Assembly: GCA_002339125.1 (NCBI GenBank)
Contig: DDJQ01000030.1
Coordinates: 1 to 21,062, forward strand
DNA from: Alteromonadaceae bacterium UBA2620
GTDB taxonomy: Bacteria > Pseudomonadota > Gammaproteobacteria > Enterobacterales > Alteromonadaceae
DNA length: 21,062 bases
Reading direction: 5' to 3'
The stretch's first letter is position 1; every line of letters starts with the position of its first letter. A program made the position numbers and the translations under genes. Below the pieces are notes generated by a model that worked only from the letters and a program-made list of their open reading frames with translations, searched no databases and was not told the origin of the DNA. Below, one piece after another: positions 6,529 to 14,239 of this stretch.

Positions 6529-7266
6529 ATGAAGCTGATCCAAATATCTGACTGTCATTTGTTTGCATCACCCGAATTATCCGCCTACGGTGATATTAAT
6601 CCCGCGCAATCTCTTACTGCTGTGCTGGTTGCCGCCGCTGAGCAACAACCAAACGGCCTGTTATTTACCGGAGATATTTCCGGCGACGACAGCGCCGCCA
6701 GTTATCAGTTATTTCTGCGTCTGCTGAATCGGTGGGCAGGGAGAATACCCTGGCGGGTGATACCGGGTAATCACGATAATAACGCCTATTTTGAGCAGGC
6801 GCTGAAGGCCAACTGGTTACAGGCTGATACACCCTGGGTGCTCAAAGGCAACTACATTCATGGCCTGGATACGCGCCTGGAAGGCACGCTTGGCATGATT
6901 GATGAGGAGCAACTGGCCAGTGTTGCAGCCAGCATGGCCCGGGCACCTGATGCCGGGCATCTGCTGGCCATTCATCATCATCCGGTAGCCACGGGCAGCT
7001 GGATGGATAAACATGCGTTGCAGAATACGGCGGCGCTTACTCGCTGGCTTTCAAAGCACCCGGTAACAGCCGTATTACATGGTCACATTCACGCCGCAAC
7101 CCAGGCTCAGCTTAGCGATACGCCGGTACTTGGCGTGCCTTCTTCGTGCTGGCAGTGGCAACTCTCCAGCAAATTTGGCCTGGCCAGCGAAAAACCAGGC
7201 TTTCGGGTAATTGAATGGGCAGAAAATGGTACTTTTACCTCCCGCATACACCGGATAACGCAATAA
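6529..7266 (+). CDS. cpdA: 3',5'-cyclic-AMP phosphodiesterase CpdA
   Basis: CpdA hydrolyses cAMP to AMP and so damps CRP signalling. The calcineurin-like metallophosphatase motifs are all present: Asp8-x-His10 (SDCH), Gly48-Asp49 (FTGD), Gly80-Asn-His-Asp83 (GNHD), His149/150 (IHHHP) and Gly185-His-x-His188 (GHIH). At 245 aa it is somewhat shorter than E. coli CpdA (275), with the C-terminal tail reduced. The ATG follows the yqiB TAA with no gap, so translation is probably coupled. A 13-nt gap to yqiA follows. Confidence 0.93.
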   Translation: MKLIQISDCHLFASPELSAYGDINPAQSLTAVLVAAAEQQPNGLLFTGDISGDDSAASYQLFLRLLNRWAGRIPWRVIPGNHDNNAYFEQALKANWLQADTPWVLKGNYIHGLDTRLEGTLGMIDEEQLASVAASMARAPDAGHLLAIHHHPVATGSWMDKHALQNTAALTRWLSKHPVTAVLHGHIHAATQAQLSDTPVLGVPSSCWQWQLSSKFGLASEKPGFRVIEWAENGTFTSRIHRITQ

Positions 7267-7279
7267 AACAGGAGTCGTC

Positions 7280-7879
7280 ATGGCGTCGATACTTTATCTA
7301 CATGGATTCTTAAGCTCTCCAAGCTCGTTAAAAGCCAATCAAACCCGGGCGTATCTGCTGCACCATTATCCAGACACTTCCTTTATCTGCCCGGAATTAG
7401 CTAATAGCCCGGCCGAACTCGAGGCGCAATTGCAGTCGCTGCTAAAAGACCATCCGGAGTTACTCACCGGGGGCCTTAAAGTGATAGGTAGTTCTATGGG
7501 CGGCTATCTGGCAAGCTGGTTAATCGAGCAATACGGTGGCAGAGCGGTACTAATCAATCCGGCGGTGACCCCTTTTGAATTGCTTAAAGACTATCTGGGC
7601 GAACATGAAAACCCCTACACGAATAAACGTTTCGTTCTTAGCGAAGATGATATCGGCCATATCCGCGGATTTTATCAGCCGCAGCTGAGTCATCCCGAAT
7701 GCTATAAGGTGCTGCTGCAAACCGGCGACGAAACCCTTGATTACCGTCAGGCAGTAGAGCGTTACGCCGGCGCTGATGTGTATATAGAGGAAGGCGGCGA
7801 TCACAGTTTTGTGAATTACGAAGCGCACCTTGATGGAATAATGGCTTTCCTGAATTCGGCCAAAGCAACCCAAAGTTAG
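7280..7879 (+). CDS. yqiA: Esterase YqiA (alpha/beta hydrolase)
   Basis: The 199-aa alpha/beta hydrolase is close in length to E. coli YqiA (193). The nucleophile is Ser72 in GSSMG (70-74), the likely acid is Asp150 or Asp154 (TGDETLDYRQAV) and the base is His175 in EGGDHSF. The oxyanion-side motif YLHGF is at 6-10. The family hydrolyses short acyl esters such as palmitoyl-CoA or p-nitrophenyl esters in vitro; the physiological substrate is unknown. A good AGGAG lies 7 nt before ATG 7280. A 120-nt gap to parE follows. Confidence 0.92.
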   Translation: MASILYLHGFLSSPSSLKANQTRAYLLHHYPDTSFICPELANSPAELEAQLQSLLKDHPELLTGGLKVIGSSMGGYLASWLIEQYGGRAVLINPAVTPFELLKDYLGEHENPYTNKRFVLSEDDIGHIRGFYQPQLSHPECYKVLLQTGDETLDYRQAVERYAGADVYIEEGGDHSFVNYEAHLDGIMAFLNSAKATQS

Positions 7880-7999
7880 GTCAAATTGCGCTTCTACCAG
7901 ACCCCTGATAACATCAGTTAAAAGGTTGTTCTGGTGGCGTCTGCTTGCAACGCTACCATTGCAACACGTGTGCAGCTCAAACGAAGAATAATCACAACA

Positions 8000-9892
8000 A
8001 TGTCGAATCAATATAATTCAGATGCAATTGAGGTCCTAAATGGTCTGGAGCCGGTTAAACGGCGTCCGGGAATGTACACAGACACGACCCGCCCGAATCA
8101 CCTTGGTCAGGAAGTGATCGACAACAGTGTGGATGAAGCACTGGCGGGGCACGCCTCGAATATCAAAGTGGTACTGCATGAAGACCAGTCCCTGGAAGTG
8201 GTGGATGACGGTCGTGGTATGCCGGTTGATATTCACCCGGAAGAAAAGATCTCCGGGGTTGAGCTTATCATGACCAAGCTTCATGCCGGCGGCAAGTTTT
8301 CCAATAAAAACTACGAGTATTCCGGTGGTTTGCACGGGGTGGGGATCTCGGTGGTCAACGCGCTGTCTAACCGGGTGGAAGTGACCATTCGTCGCGACAG
8401 TCAGGTGTATTTCATCGCCTTCGCCGATGGCGACAGAGCTGAAGACCTCAACGTTATCGATACCTGCGGCCGGCGTAATACCGGCACCAGCGTGCGCTTC
8501 TGGCCCGATCCGCAATATTTTGATTCGGCAAAATTCTCCGTAGCAAAACTTTGTCATAACCTGCGTGCCAAGGCAGTGTTATGCCCAGGCCTGCGGATCA
8601 AGTTTGAAGACAAGATCGGCAAAGAAACGCACGAGTGGCATTATGAAGACGGTTTACAGGATTACCTGATAAGCGCCGTTAAAGATTACATTACCGTGCC
8701 CGACGATGTGCCCTTCACCGGCAGCTTTAGTGGTAACGGCGAGGCGGCTGACTGGGCTGTAATGTGGTTACCGGAAGGTGGCGAACTGACCACCGAAAGT
8801 TACGTAAACCTGATTCCTACCGCTCAGGGTGGTACACACGTTAATGGCTTGCGCCAGGGCTTGTTAGAATCTATGCGTGAGTTCTGTGAATTCCGCAGTC
8901 TACTGCCACGCGGGGTTAAATTAACACCCGATGATATCTGGGATCGCTGTGCATATATTCTTTCTACCAAAATGCACGATCCGCAGTTCGCCGGCCAGAC
9001 CAAAGAGCGACTGTCCTCGCGCCAGGCGTCGGCGTTTGTTTCTGGCGTGGTTAAAGATTCATTCAGTCTGTGGTTGAATCAGCACACCGACATCGCCGAA
9101 GCGTTGGCCGAAATGTGTATCAACAATGCACAGCGCCGCCTGCGTCAGAACAAAAAGGTCGCCCGTAAGAAGGTGACTCAGGGCCCGGCGTTGCCAGGTA
9201 AATTAACCGATTGTGGCTCGCAGGATATTACTCAGTCTGAACTGTTCCTGGTGGAAGGAGATTCCGCTGGTGGTTCTGCCAAGCAGGCTCGCGATCGCGA
9301 ATTTCAGGCCATCATGCCGCTACGCGGTAAAATACTTAACAGCTGGGAAGTGGACTCCGGGCAAATACTCGGCTCGCAGGAAATTCATGATATTTCAGTG
9401 GCGTTGGGTATTGATCCCGACTCCGAAGATTTAACCGGTTTGCGTTACGGTAAAATTTGTATTTTGGCCGATGCTGACTCAGACGGTCTGCATATCGCTA
9501 CCCTATTATGCGCGTTATTTGTGCGTCACTTCCGTGCGTTGGTGAATGCTGGTCATGTGTACGTTGCCATGCCGCCACTATTCAGAATCGATGTGGGCAA
9601 GGAAGTGTTTTATGCGCTGGATGAAGCCGAAAAACAGGGCATTCTGGATCGCATCGAAGCAGACAAAAAACGTGGCAAAGTAAACGTACAGCGCTTTAAA
9701 GGCCTTGGTGAAATGAACCCGTTACAACTGCGCGAAACCACCATGGATCCAAATACCCGTAGGCTGGTGCAATTAACGGCTGACGATAACGATGAAATGC
9801 TCGAAATGATGGATATGCTCTTGGCCAAGAAACGCAGTGGTGACCGTAAAACCTGGCTGGAAAGCAAAGGTAATCTGGCCGAGGTAGTGTAA
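8000..9892 (+). CDS. parE: DNA topoisomerase IV subunit B (ParE)
   Basis: ParE is the ATPase subunit of topoisomerase IV, which unlinks daughter chromosomes together with ParC. From ATG 8000 the protein is 630 aa, exactly the E. coli length. GHKL ATPase motifs: Glu38 and Asn42 (GQEVIDNSVDEA), DDGRGMP at 69-75 and the lid GGLHGVG at 109-115. The TOPRIM domain has EGDSAGG (419-425, catalytic Glu419) and DADSDG (491-496). The C-terminal QRFKGLGEMNP is at 564-574. The frame is open back to GTG 7934, but those 22 residues have no counterpart in ParE and MSNQYNSDAIEVL matches the normal start. The Shine-Dalgarno is weak. parC is not in the window. Confidence 0.97.
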   Translation: MSNQYNSDAIEVLNGLEPVKRRPGMYTDTTRPNHLGQEVIDNSVDEALAGHASNIKVVLHEDQSLEVVDDGRGMPVDIHPEEKISGVELIMTKLHAGGKFSNKNYEYSGGLHGVGISVVNALSNRVEVTIRRDSQVYFIAFADGDRAEDLNVIDTCGRRNTGTSVRFWPDPQYFDSAKFSVAKLCHNLRAKAVLCPGLRIKFEDKIGKETHEWHYEDGLQDYLISAVKDYITVPDDVPFTGSFSGNGEAADWAVMWLPEGGELTTESYVNLIPTAQGGTHVNGLRQGLLESMREFCEFRSLLPRGVKLTPDDIWDRCAYILSTKMHDPQFAGQTKERLSSRQASAFVSGVVKDSFSLWLNQHTDIAEALAEMCINNAQRRLRQNKKVARKKVTQGPALPGKLTDCGSQDITQSELFLVEGDSAGGSAKQARDREFQAIMPLRGKILNSWEVDSGQILGSQEIHDISVALGIDPDSEDLTGLRYGKICILADADSDGLHIATLLCALFVRHFRALVNAGHVYVAMPPLFRIDVGKEVFYALDEAEKQGILDRIEADKKRGKVNVQRFKGLGEMNPLQLRETTMDPNTRRLVQLTADDNDEMLEMMDMLLAKKRSGDRKTWLESKGNLAEVV

Positions 9893-10557
9893 TGGCAAAC
9901 CCGGGAGCAGCGCTGCAGGCAATTTTATTCGACCATGACGGTACGCTGATAAACTCAGAGGCCGTTCATTTTAAGTTGTGGCAGCAAACGCTTGCACCCT
10001 TTGATGTGGATTTAACCGACGCTTATTATAACGAGACGATGGCGGGGGTGCCCACCTCGCAAAATGGTGTGGATGTAGTAAGGGATTTCAATTTAGCAGT
10101 TGAACCGGCGGCGTTAGCCAATACCAAAACCCGGCTGACTGAAGAACATCTGCATAAAGCGCCCTTCCCGTTAATGCCTGGCGCGCTGGAAACGATGACG
10201 CTCTGTCATGAGCTGGGGTTACGTATTGCCATCGTGACAGGCGGCAGCAAGTATTCGGTGCAACGCACCCTGGAATGTTATGGCTTTGCCGACTGGGTGG
10301 AGTGTGTAGTAGCGGTAGAGGACGTTGAGCACAGTAAACCAGCGCCCGATTGTTACTTAATGGCTTTGAAGCACATGAGGCTGACAGCAGAGCAGGCGAT
10401 GGCAGTGGAAGATACCGAGCACGGTCTGGCTGCCGCGGTAGCGGCAGGTCTGCAATGTGTGGCGATACCTACTGAACAATCCATGGGCCATGACTTTTCT
10501 GCCGCGGCCGCGGTATATCAAAGCTTGTCTGCGTGGACTAATGAGCAATTTAGCTAA
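9892..10557 (+). CDS. HAD-IA family phosphatase (beta-phosphoglucomutase-like)
   Basis: The 221-aa product has all four HAD motifs: I, Asp14-His-Asp16-Gly-Thr (FDHDGTL); II, Thr116 (IVTGGSK); III, Lys149 (HSKPAPD); IV, Glu173-Asp174 (VEDTEHG). An alpha-helical C1 cap lies at about 25-95. Such proteins remove phosphate from small metabolites such as sugar phosphates; the substrate cannot be told from sequence. His between the two catalytic Asp is slightly unusual (often Met, Leu, Cys or Phe). The ATG overlaps the parE stop (TAATG), so it is translationally coupled to parE, an addition to the E. coli gene order. Confidence 0.88.
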   Translation: MANPGAALQAILFDHDGTLINSEAVHFKLWQQTLAPFDVDLTDAYYNETMAGVPTSQNGVDVVRDFNLAVEPAALANTKTRLTEEHLHKAPFPLMPGALETMTLCHELGLRIAIVTGGSKYSVQRTLECYGFADWVECVVAVEDVEHSKPAPDCYLMALKHMRLTAEQAMAVEDTEHGLAAAVAAGLQCVAIPTEQSMGHDFSAAAAVYQSLSAWTNEQFS

Positions 10558-10592
10558 CTAACCAACCCGGTGCTGATAGGATATCCAAAAAC

Positions 10593-11864
10593 ATGTTCGG
10601 CCGATTTCTGTTTATTATTGTACTGCTGTTTGTTGCAGCGCTAACCCTGCTTGCCGTGTTAGTGGTAGACGGCTCGCCCAAGGTCAGTCGGGTTTCTTCG
10701 CAGCAAGTCGATAACGCCGAAACGGTGCACGCTTTGCTTCGCCAGTTAAAAAACAGCCTTGAAGATCGCCATTCACAGCAGCGTGTTGAAGTGTCTCAAG
10801 CACAGTTTGAAAGCCTGATGGGATTCGCCCAGCGTGCCTTGCCCGGCTTTAACGGGGCTGTAGAGGTAGAGGAGCAACAAACCCAAATTGCTGCCAGTAT
10901 TGCGTTGCCGGCGCCGGCTGATGACTTTTACATTAACCTTTCTGCCCAGGTGTTTCCGGGGGAGGGGGTTAATATCGATCACGTAAGGATTGGTAATCTG
11001 GTGGTACCGGGAGATACTGCCTTATCCAGCGCGGTATGGCTGGTGGACCGTTTTACCAGTAGTGATGTAGCCAGTACTGCTGCAAATCAGATCACCCAAA
11101 TCACTATGTCTGATGAACTGCTGGTACTGGACATGCGGCCGTTGGATGAATTACTCCAGCAAATCGATGTTGCCCGGGAAAACATCAGTACCGGTGTGGA
11201 CGAACTCGGCGAATTAACTACCGATTATCTGGCTTACATTAATGGCTCGCCTTTAGGGCGGTCACCGTCGCCGCAGTCTGTTGCTAATTACCTTAACCTG
11301 ATGCTCAGCCGGGCCGCTTCACTGAGTGCAGAGGGCGATCCGGTAATGCATAATCAGGCTGCGCTGCTGGCTTTAGCCATCTTTCTGGGCGACCACAGAA
11401 TCAGCGGACTGGCCGGGGCAAGTCAGCCAGAAGGGGATTCGCCGGTTGAGTCTAAAGCGCCGGCTGTGCTGGCTCAGCGTAACGATCTGGCCCGACACTT
11501 TACCATTTCTGCAGCTTTGCAGATCCTTTCTCAGCAAAACATGACTCTGGCGATTGGCGAATTTAAGGAGCTGATGGACCGGGCCATGGGCGGCAGTGGT
11601 TACAGTTTTGTAGATCTGGCGGCGGATATGTCGGGCATGGCGTTTGCCCGTATTGCCACTCAGCCAGACAGCGCAGTGCGACTCCAGGAACTGGCGCAAC
11701 AGGGCCTTCGAGAGCGGCATATTCTGCCCTACATCGGTGGCTTACCGGAAGGGCTAAGCAAGCAGGAGTTTCGGCACCGTTACAGCGAGGTAGACAGCCC
11801 CGCTTACCGAAAACAGGTTGCTGAGATTCAACAGCGTATTGAAAATCTGCCGCTGTACCAGTAA
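10593..11864 (+). CDS. Membrane-anchored protein of unknown function
   Basis: The 423-aa product starts with one hydrophobic helix (4-26, FLFIIVLLFVAALTLLAVLVV) that should anchor it in the inner membrane with the rest in the periplasm; no lipobox is seen. Residues 65-185 look beta-rich. 295-355 form a block with RHFTISAALQIL and GGSGYSFVDLAADMSGMAFA that has the look of a conserved domain. The tail GLPEGLSKQEFRHRYSEVDSPAYRKQVAEI (383-412) is charged and helical. I do not recognise a family with known function. An AGGA lies 11 nt before ATG 10593, further than ideal. It follows the HAD gene by 35 nt and is probably the last gene of the nudF-parE operon. Confidence 0.82.
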   Translation: MFGRFLFIIVLLFVAALTLLAVLVVDGSPKVSRVSSQQVDNAETVHALLRQLKNSLEDRHSQQRVEVSQAQFESLMGFAQRALPGFNGAVEVEEQQTQIAASIALPAPADDFYINLSAQVFPGEGVNIDHVRIGNLVVPGDTALSSAVWLVDRFTSSDVASTAANQITQITMSDELLVLDMRPLDELLQQIDVARENISTGVDELGELTTDYLAYINGSPLGRSPSPQSVANYLNLMLSRAASLSAEGDPVMHNQAALLALAIFLGDHRISGLAGASQPEGDSPVESKAPAVLAQRNDLARHFTISAALQILSQQNMTLAIGEFKELMDRAMGGSGYSFVDLAADMSGMAFARIATQPDSAVRLQELAQQGLRERHILPYIGGLPEGLSKQEFRHRYSEVDSPAYRKQVAEIQQRIENLPLYQ

Positions 11865-11902
11865 TTGCGGCAGGCTTTACGTTGCAAATTTGCCCGCCGG
11901 GC

Positions 11903-12214
11903 TTACTTCTTCACGCTGCTAACAAATTGCTGCAGCGTGCTTAATGCCAGTTCTATCTTCTTCACTAACGGCACCAGTGCCTGTTTAGCGTCTTCATCGC
12001 TAAGTTGTTTGACGGCCTGCCAGTCGGCGGCAATTTCTTCCACATAGGGGCCAAAGCGTTTTGAGCGGGTGGTAAAACCGCTGTCGTCGGCAAAGATGGC
12101 AGCAAACTTGCCCTGTTGCTGGTGCTGCAACTGATCAAGGATCTGATCGGCATCCACCGCTTTGCGATAAAGTGTTTGTAGCGTTTCCTGTAATTGCTGG
12201 TGAACAGAATCCAA
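11903..12214 (-). CDS. Small helical hypothetical protein with a TTG start
   Basis: The 103-aa product is predicted to be nearly all helical (HQQLQETLQTLYRKAVDADQIL at the start, KKIELALSTLQQFVSSVKK at the end) and soluble, with a central FAAIFADDSGFTTRSKRFGPYVEE stretch. The start codon is TTG at 12214-12212. It is supported by a strong AAGGAG (complement of 12221-12226) 6 nt upstream, one of the best Shine-Dalgarno sites in the window. It is convergent with the operon ending at 11864 and divergent from the YjfB-type gene. A primosomal PriC-like identity was considered but no diagnostic motif could be matched. Confidence 0.75.
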   Translation of the reverse strand: MDSVHQQLQETLQTLYRKAVDADQILDQLQHQQQGKFAAIFADDSGFTTRSKRFGPYVEEIAADWQAVKQLSDEDAKQALVPLVKKIELALSTLQQFVSSVKK

Positions 12215-12245
12215 AGAGCGCTCCTTAAGTAAAACAGAAAAAGAC

Positions 12246-12272
12246 TAAAGAATGGTTAAGGTCTGCCGATAT
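12246..12272 (+). promoter_or_regulatory. Sigma28 (FliA) flagellar promoter
   Basis: TAAAGAAT (12246-12253) and GCCGATAT (12265-12272) are separated by exactly 11 bp. The enterobacterial sigma28 consensus is TAAAGTTT-N11-GCCGATAA, so 13 of 16 positions match with perfect spacing. The predicted start is near 12279, followed by a 5'-end hairpin and the YjfB-type gene. The gene's putative motility role agrees with late flagellar control. Confidence 0.75.
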
Positions 12273-12281
12273 AGCAGTGAG

Positions 12282-12304
12282 GTGGGCAATTCTGCCCACT
12301 TTTT
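12282..12304 (+). other. 5'-end stem-loop with T-run in the leader of the YjfB-type gene
   Basis: GTGGGCA (12282-12288) pairs with TGCCCAC (12293-12299) around an ATTC loop, followed by five T. It looks like an intrinsic terminator but starts only about 3 nt after the predicted sigma28 start site. It may therefore stop upstream read-through while acting as a 5' mRNA-stabilising hairpin on the sigma28 transcript (inference). Confidence 0.55.
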
Positions 12305-12335
12305 AACGTTGCTACAAGCAAATAAGGAAACTGGT

Positions 12336-12527
12336 ATGGATATTCAAGGTGCAGGTGCCTCTGGAACGTCCGGTGCGTCGCTTGAGTTGGCTTCTCTCAA
12401 ACTGGCTAAGGGTCAGCAAGAGCAGGAAGGAAAAGCGACGCTTCAGCTGCTGGAATCAGCCGCTGACGTACCAAAACCTACATCCGCCAACCCGGCTATC
12501 GGCGCCAACATCGATACGTTCGCGTAA
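12336..12527 (+). CDS. YjfB-type putative motility protein (63 aa)
   Basis: The peptide begins MDIQGAGASGTSGASLELASLKLAKGQQEQEGKATLQLL and ends NPAIGANIDTFA. This pattern (MDI start, an amphipathic helix with a Leu/Lys-Gln-Glu pattern, and a terminal Pro-x-(L/I)-Gly-x-x-Ile-Asp) is that of the YjfB_motility family, small proteins linked to motility whose mechanism is unknown. AAGGA lies 7 nt before ATG 12336. The frame is open back to 12252, but that region holds the promoter and hairpin, so the longer start is unlikely. A near-consensus sigma28 promoter lies 64 bp upstream. Family assignment is from memory of the pattern and moderately sure. Confidence 0.78.
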   Translation: MDIQGAGASGTSGASLELASLKLAKGQQEQEGKATLQLLESAADVPKPTSANPAIGANIDTFA

Positions 12528-12547
12528 CACTAACTGAACCTGTGGGT

Positions 12548-13579
12548 TTAGTCTTGCGGATAAAGACGCAAGTCAACCGGCGTTTTGCCGGGCTGGCCAC
12601 CAATTTCGGTAACGAGCTTGGGAACCATAAAGCCTGGCAATCGCTTTATCACTCCGGCCATTATTTTTCTGGCTTGTTCTACATCAATATCAAAATGCGT
12701 AGCACCCTGTACCTTATCTAACAGATGCAGGTAATAAGGCATAATGCCCGCAGCAAACACCTTTTCGTTTAACTGCGCCTGGGTATCGGCGGTGTCGTTT
12801 ACCCCTTTTAGTAATACTGCCTGATTAAGCACGGTAACGCCCGCCTGACGCAAGGGCGCGAGTTTTTCGGTGAGTTCAGCCGACACTTCATTGGCGTGGT
12901 TGATATGCAATACCAGTACCCGTTGCACGGGGAGCCCGGCAAACCAGCGATAAAAAGAAGCGTCGAGCCTTGAGGGCATGACCACCGGCAGGCGGGTGTG
13001 GATACGAAGTCTTTTTACATGGGGAATGGCAGCAATTTTTTCGGCCAGAGCAGCGAGCTTGCTGTCTTTCGCCATTAACGGATCGCCACCGGAGAGAATC
13101 ACTTCGTCGATGGCCGGATCCGCGGCAATATAGGCGATGTTATTTTCCAGTTCAGCGTTGCTCAGTGAGTTGTCGGCATAGGGGAAGTGCCGGCGAAAGC
13201 AATAGCGACAATTTACCGCGCAGCCGCCTTTTACAATCAACAGCACTCGGCTGTGGTATTTATGTAACAGGCCGGGATTCGCGGTATCATGCTCTGCAAG
13301 CGGATCCTGGTTGTAACCAGGCGCGGTGAGAAATTCCTGATTGCTGGGTAACACTTGCAATAATAAGGGATCCTGCCAGTTGCCCTTTTCCATTAATGAG
13401 GCAAAAAAGCGCGGCACCCGCATCGGAAACAAGCGACGGGCTTCGGCATGAGAGCCAAAGTCAGTGGGGTCCAGATTCAGGTAACTGAGCAGTGAAAATG
13501 GATCAGTAAAGCCACTGGCTAACTCTTTTTGCCAGTTTTGCTCTACAGTTATGCTATTTTTTTGTATTATTTGCGCCAC
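12548..13579 (-). CDS. epmB: EF-P (R)-beta-lysine-forming lysine 2,3-aminomutase EpmB
   Basis: EpmB converts (S)-alpha-lysine to (R)-beta-lysine, the group later put on EF-P Lys34. It is a radical SAM enzyme using a 4Fe-4S cluster and PLP. The cluster motif CxxxCxxC is Cys120, Cys124, Cys127 (GGCAVNCRYCFRRHFPY). ILSGGDPLMAKD (161-172) and HINHANEV (225-232) are typical of the family, and Lys332 in GGQPGKTP is the probable PLP lysine. At 343 aa it is one residue longer than E. coli EpmB. The start is GTG at 13579 (MAQIIQ, like MAHIVT in E. coli); only a distant AGG is upstream. It is divergent from efp with a 34-bp gap. Confidence 0.95.
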   Translation of the reverse strand: MAQIIQKNSITVEQNWQKELASGFTDPFSLLSYLNLDPTDFGSHAEARRLFPMRVPRFFASLMEKGNWQDPLLLQVLPSNQEFLTAPGYNQDPLAEHDTANPGLLHKYHSRVLLIVKGGCAVNCRYCFRRHFPYADNSLSNAELENNIAYIAADPAIDEVILSGGDPLMAKDSKLAALAEKIAAIPHVKRLRIHTRLPVVMPSRLDASFYRWFAGLPVQRVLVLHINHANEVSAELTEKLAPLRQAGVTVLNQAVLLKGVNDTADTQAQLNEKVFAAGIMPYYLHLLDKVQGATHFDIDVEQARKIMAGVIKRLPGFMVPKLVTEIGGQPGKTPVDLRLYPQD

Positions 13580-13613
13580 TAAAACTAAAACCTACAGTGT
13601 TTATTGAGGAATT

Positions 13614-14183
13614 ATGGCTAATTTCAGCACTAACGAGTTCAAAGCGGGCCTGAAAATTATGCTCGACGGCGAACCTTGCAACATTCTTGAAAACGAATAC
13701 GTTAAGCCGGGTAAAGGCCAGGCATTTAACCGGGTTAAAATTCGTAAACTGATTTCTGGCAAAGTGCTGGAAAAAACCTTTCGCTCCGGTGAATCAGTAG
13801 AAGGCGCAGACGTAATGGATACGGAACTGGCCTATCTGTATACCGACGGCGAATTCTACCACTTTATGAATAATGAAACATTCGAACAAATCGCTGCTGA
13901 CGAAAAAGCCGTGGGTGAGAATATTAAGTGGTTGGTAGAAAACGATGTTTGTACCATTACTTTATGGAACGGCGCACCTATCACCGTGAGCCCGCCAAAC
14001 TTTGTTGAACTGGAAATTACCGAAACCGACCCGGGCCTGAAAGGCGATACTGCCGGTACCGGTGGTAAACCTGCAACACTAAGCACCGGCGCCGTGGTTC
14101 GCGTACCGCTGTTTGTGCAAACCGGCGAAGTGATTAAAGTTGATACCCGTACTGGCGAATACGTTTCCCGCGTACAAAAATAA
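13614..14183 (+). CDS. efp: Translation elongation factor P
   Basis: EF-P binds ribosomes stalled on polyproline stretches and helps peptide bond formation. The 189-aa protein has the KOW-like domain I with the modification site Lys34 in YVKPGKGQAF (29-38), the target of EpmA-EpmB beta-lysylation. OB domains II and III follow, ending GEVIKVDTRTGEYVSRVQK. GAGG lies 5 nt before ATG 13614. The modification enzymes flank it on both sides, which is unusually complete clustering. The hydroxylase EpmC is not in the window. Confidence 0.97.
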   Translation: MANFSTNEFKAGLKIMLDGEPCNILENEYVKPGKGQAFNRVKIRKLISGKVLEKTFRSGESVEGADVMDTELAYLYTDGEFYHFMNNETFEQIAADEKAVGENIKWLVENDVCTITLWNGAPITVSPPNFVELEITETDPGLKGDTAGTGGKPATLSTGAVVRVPLFVQTGEVIKVDTRTGEYVSRVQK

Positions 14184-14191
14184 TCCCTTCA

Positions 14192-14237
14192 CTGCGTACC
14201 TTCCATCCGGACAGGTACGCAGACTTACCAGCGTACC
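14192..14237 (+). promoter_or_regulatory. efp-epmA intergenic hairpin with alternative pairing
   Basis: CTGCGTACCT (14192-14201) and AGGTACGCAG (14213-14222) form a perfect 10-bp stem with an 11-nt loop. GCGTACC occurs again at 14231-14237, only 2 nt before the epmA ATG, and can pair instead with GGTACGC (14214-14220) over 7 bp with a 10-nt loop. The two structures exclude each other. No T-run follows, so it is not a simple terminator. Confidence 0.55.
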
Positions 14238-14239
14238 CT

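Noticed and set aside
7934..7999. A 22-residue N-terminal extension of ParE from GTG 7934.
   Set aside because: ParE from ATG 8000 is exactly the usual 630 aa and the extension matches nothing in the family.
7550..8011. A 153-codon minus-strand frame across the end of yqiA and the yqiA-parE gap.
   Set aside because: Mostly antisense to yqiA, with no family pattern.
11884..11902. GCAAATTTGC and GCCCGCCGGGC as a terminator for the convergent genes.
   Set aside because: Stems of only 4-5 bp and no T-run; too weak to call.
12252..12335. A longer version of the YjfB-type ORF from ATG 12252.
   Set aside because: This start lies inside the sigma28 promoter and the added part covers the 5' hairpin; ATG 12336 has a good Shine-Dalgarno and matches the family start (MDI).
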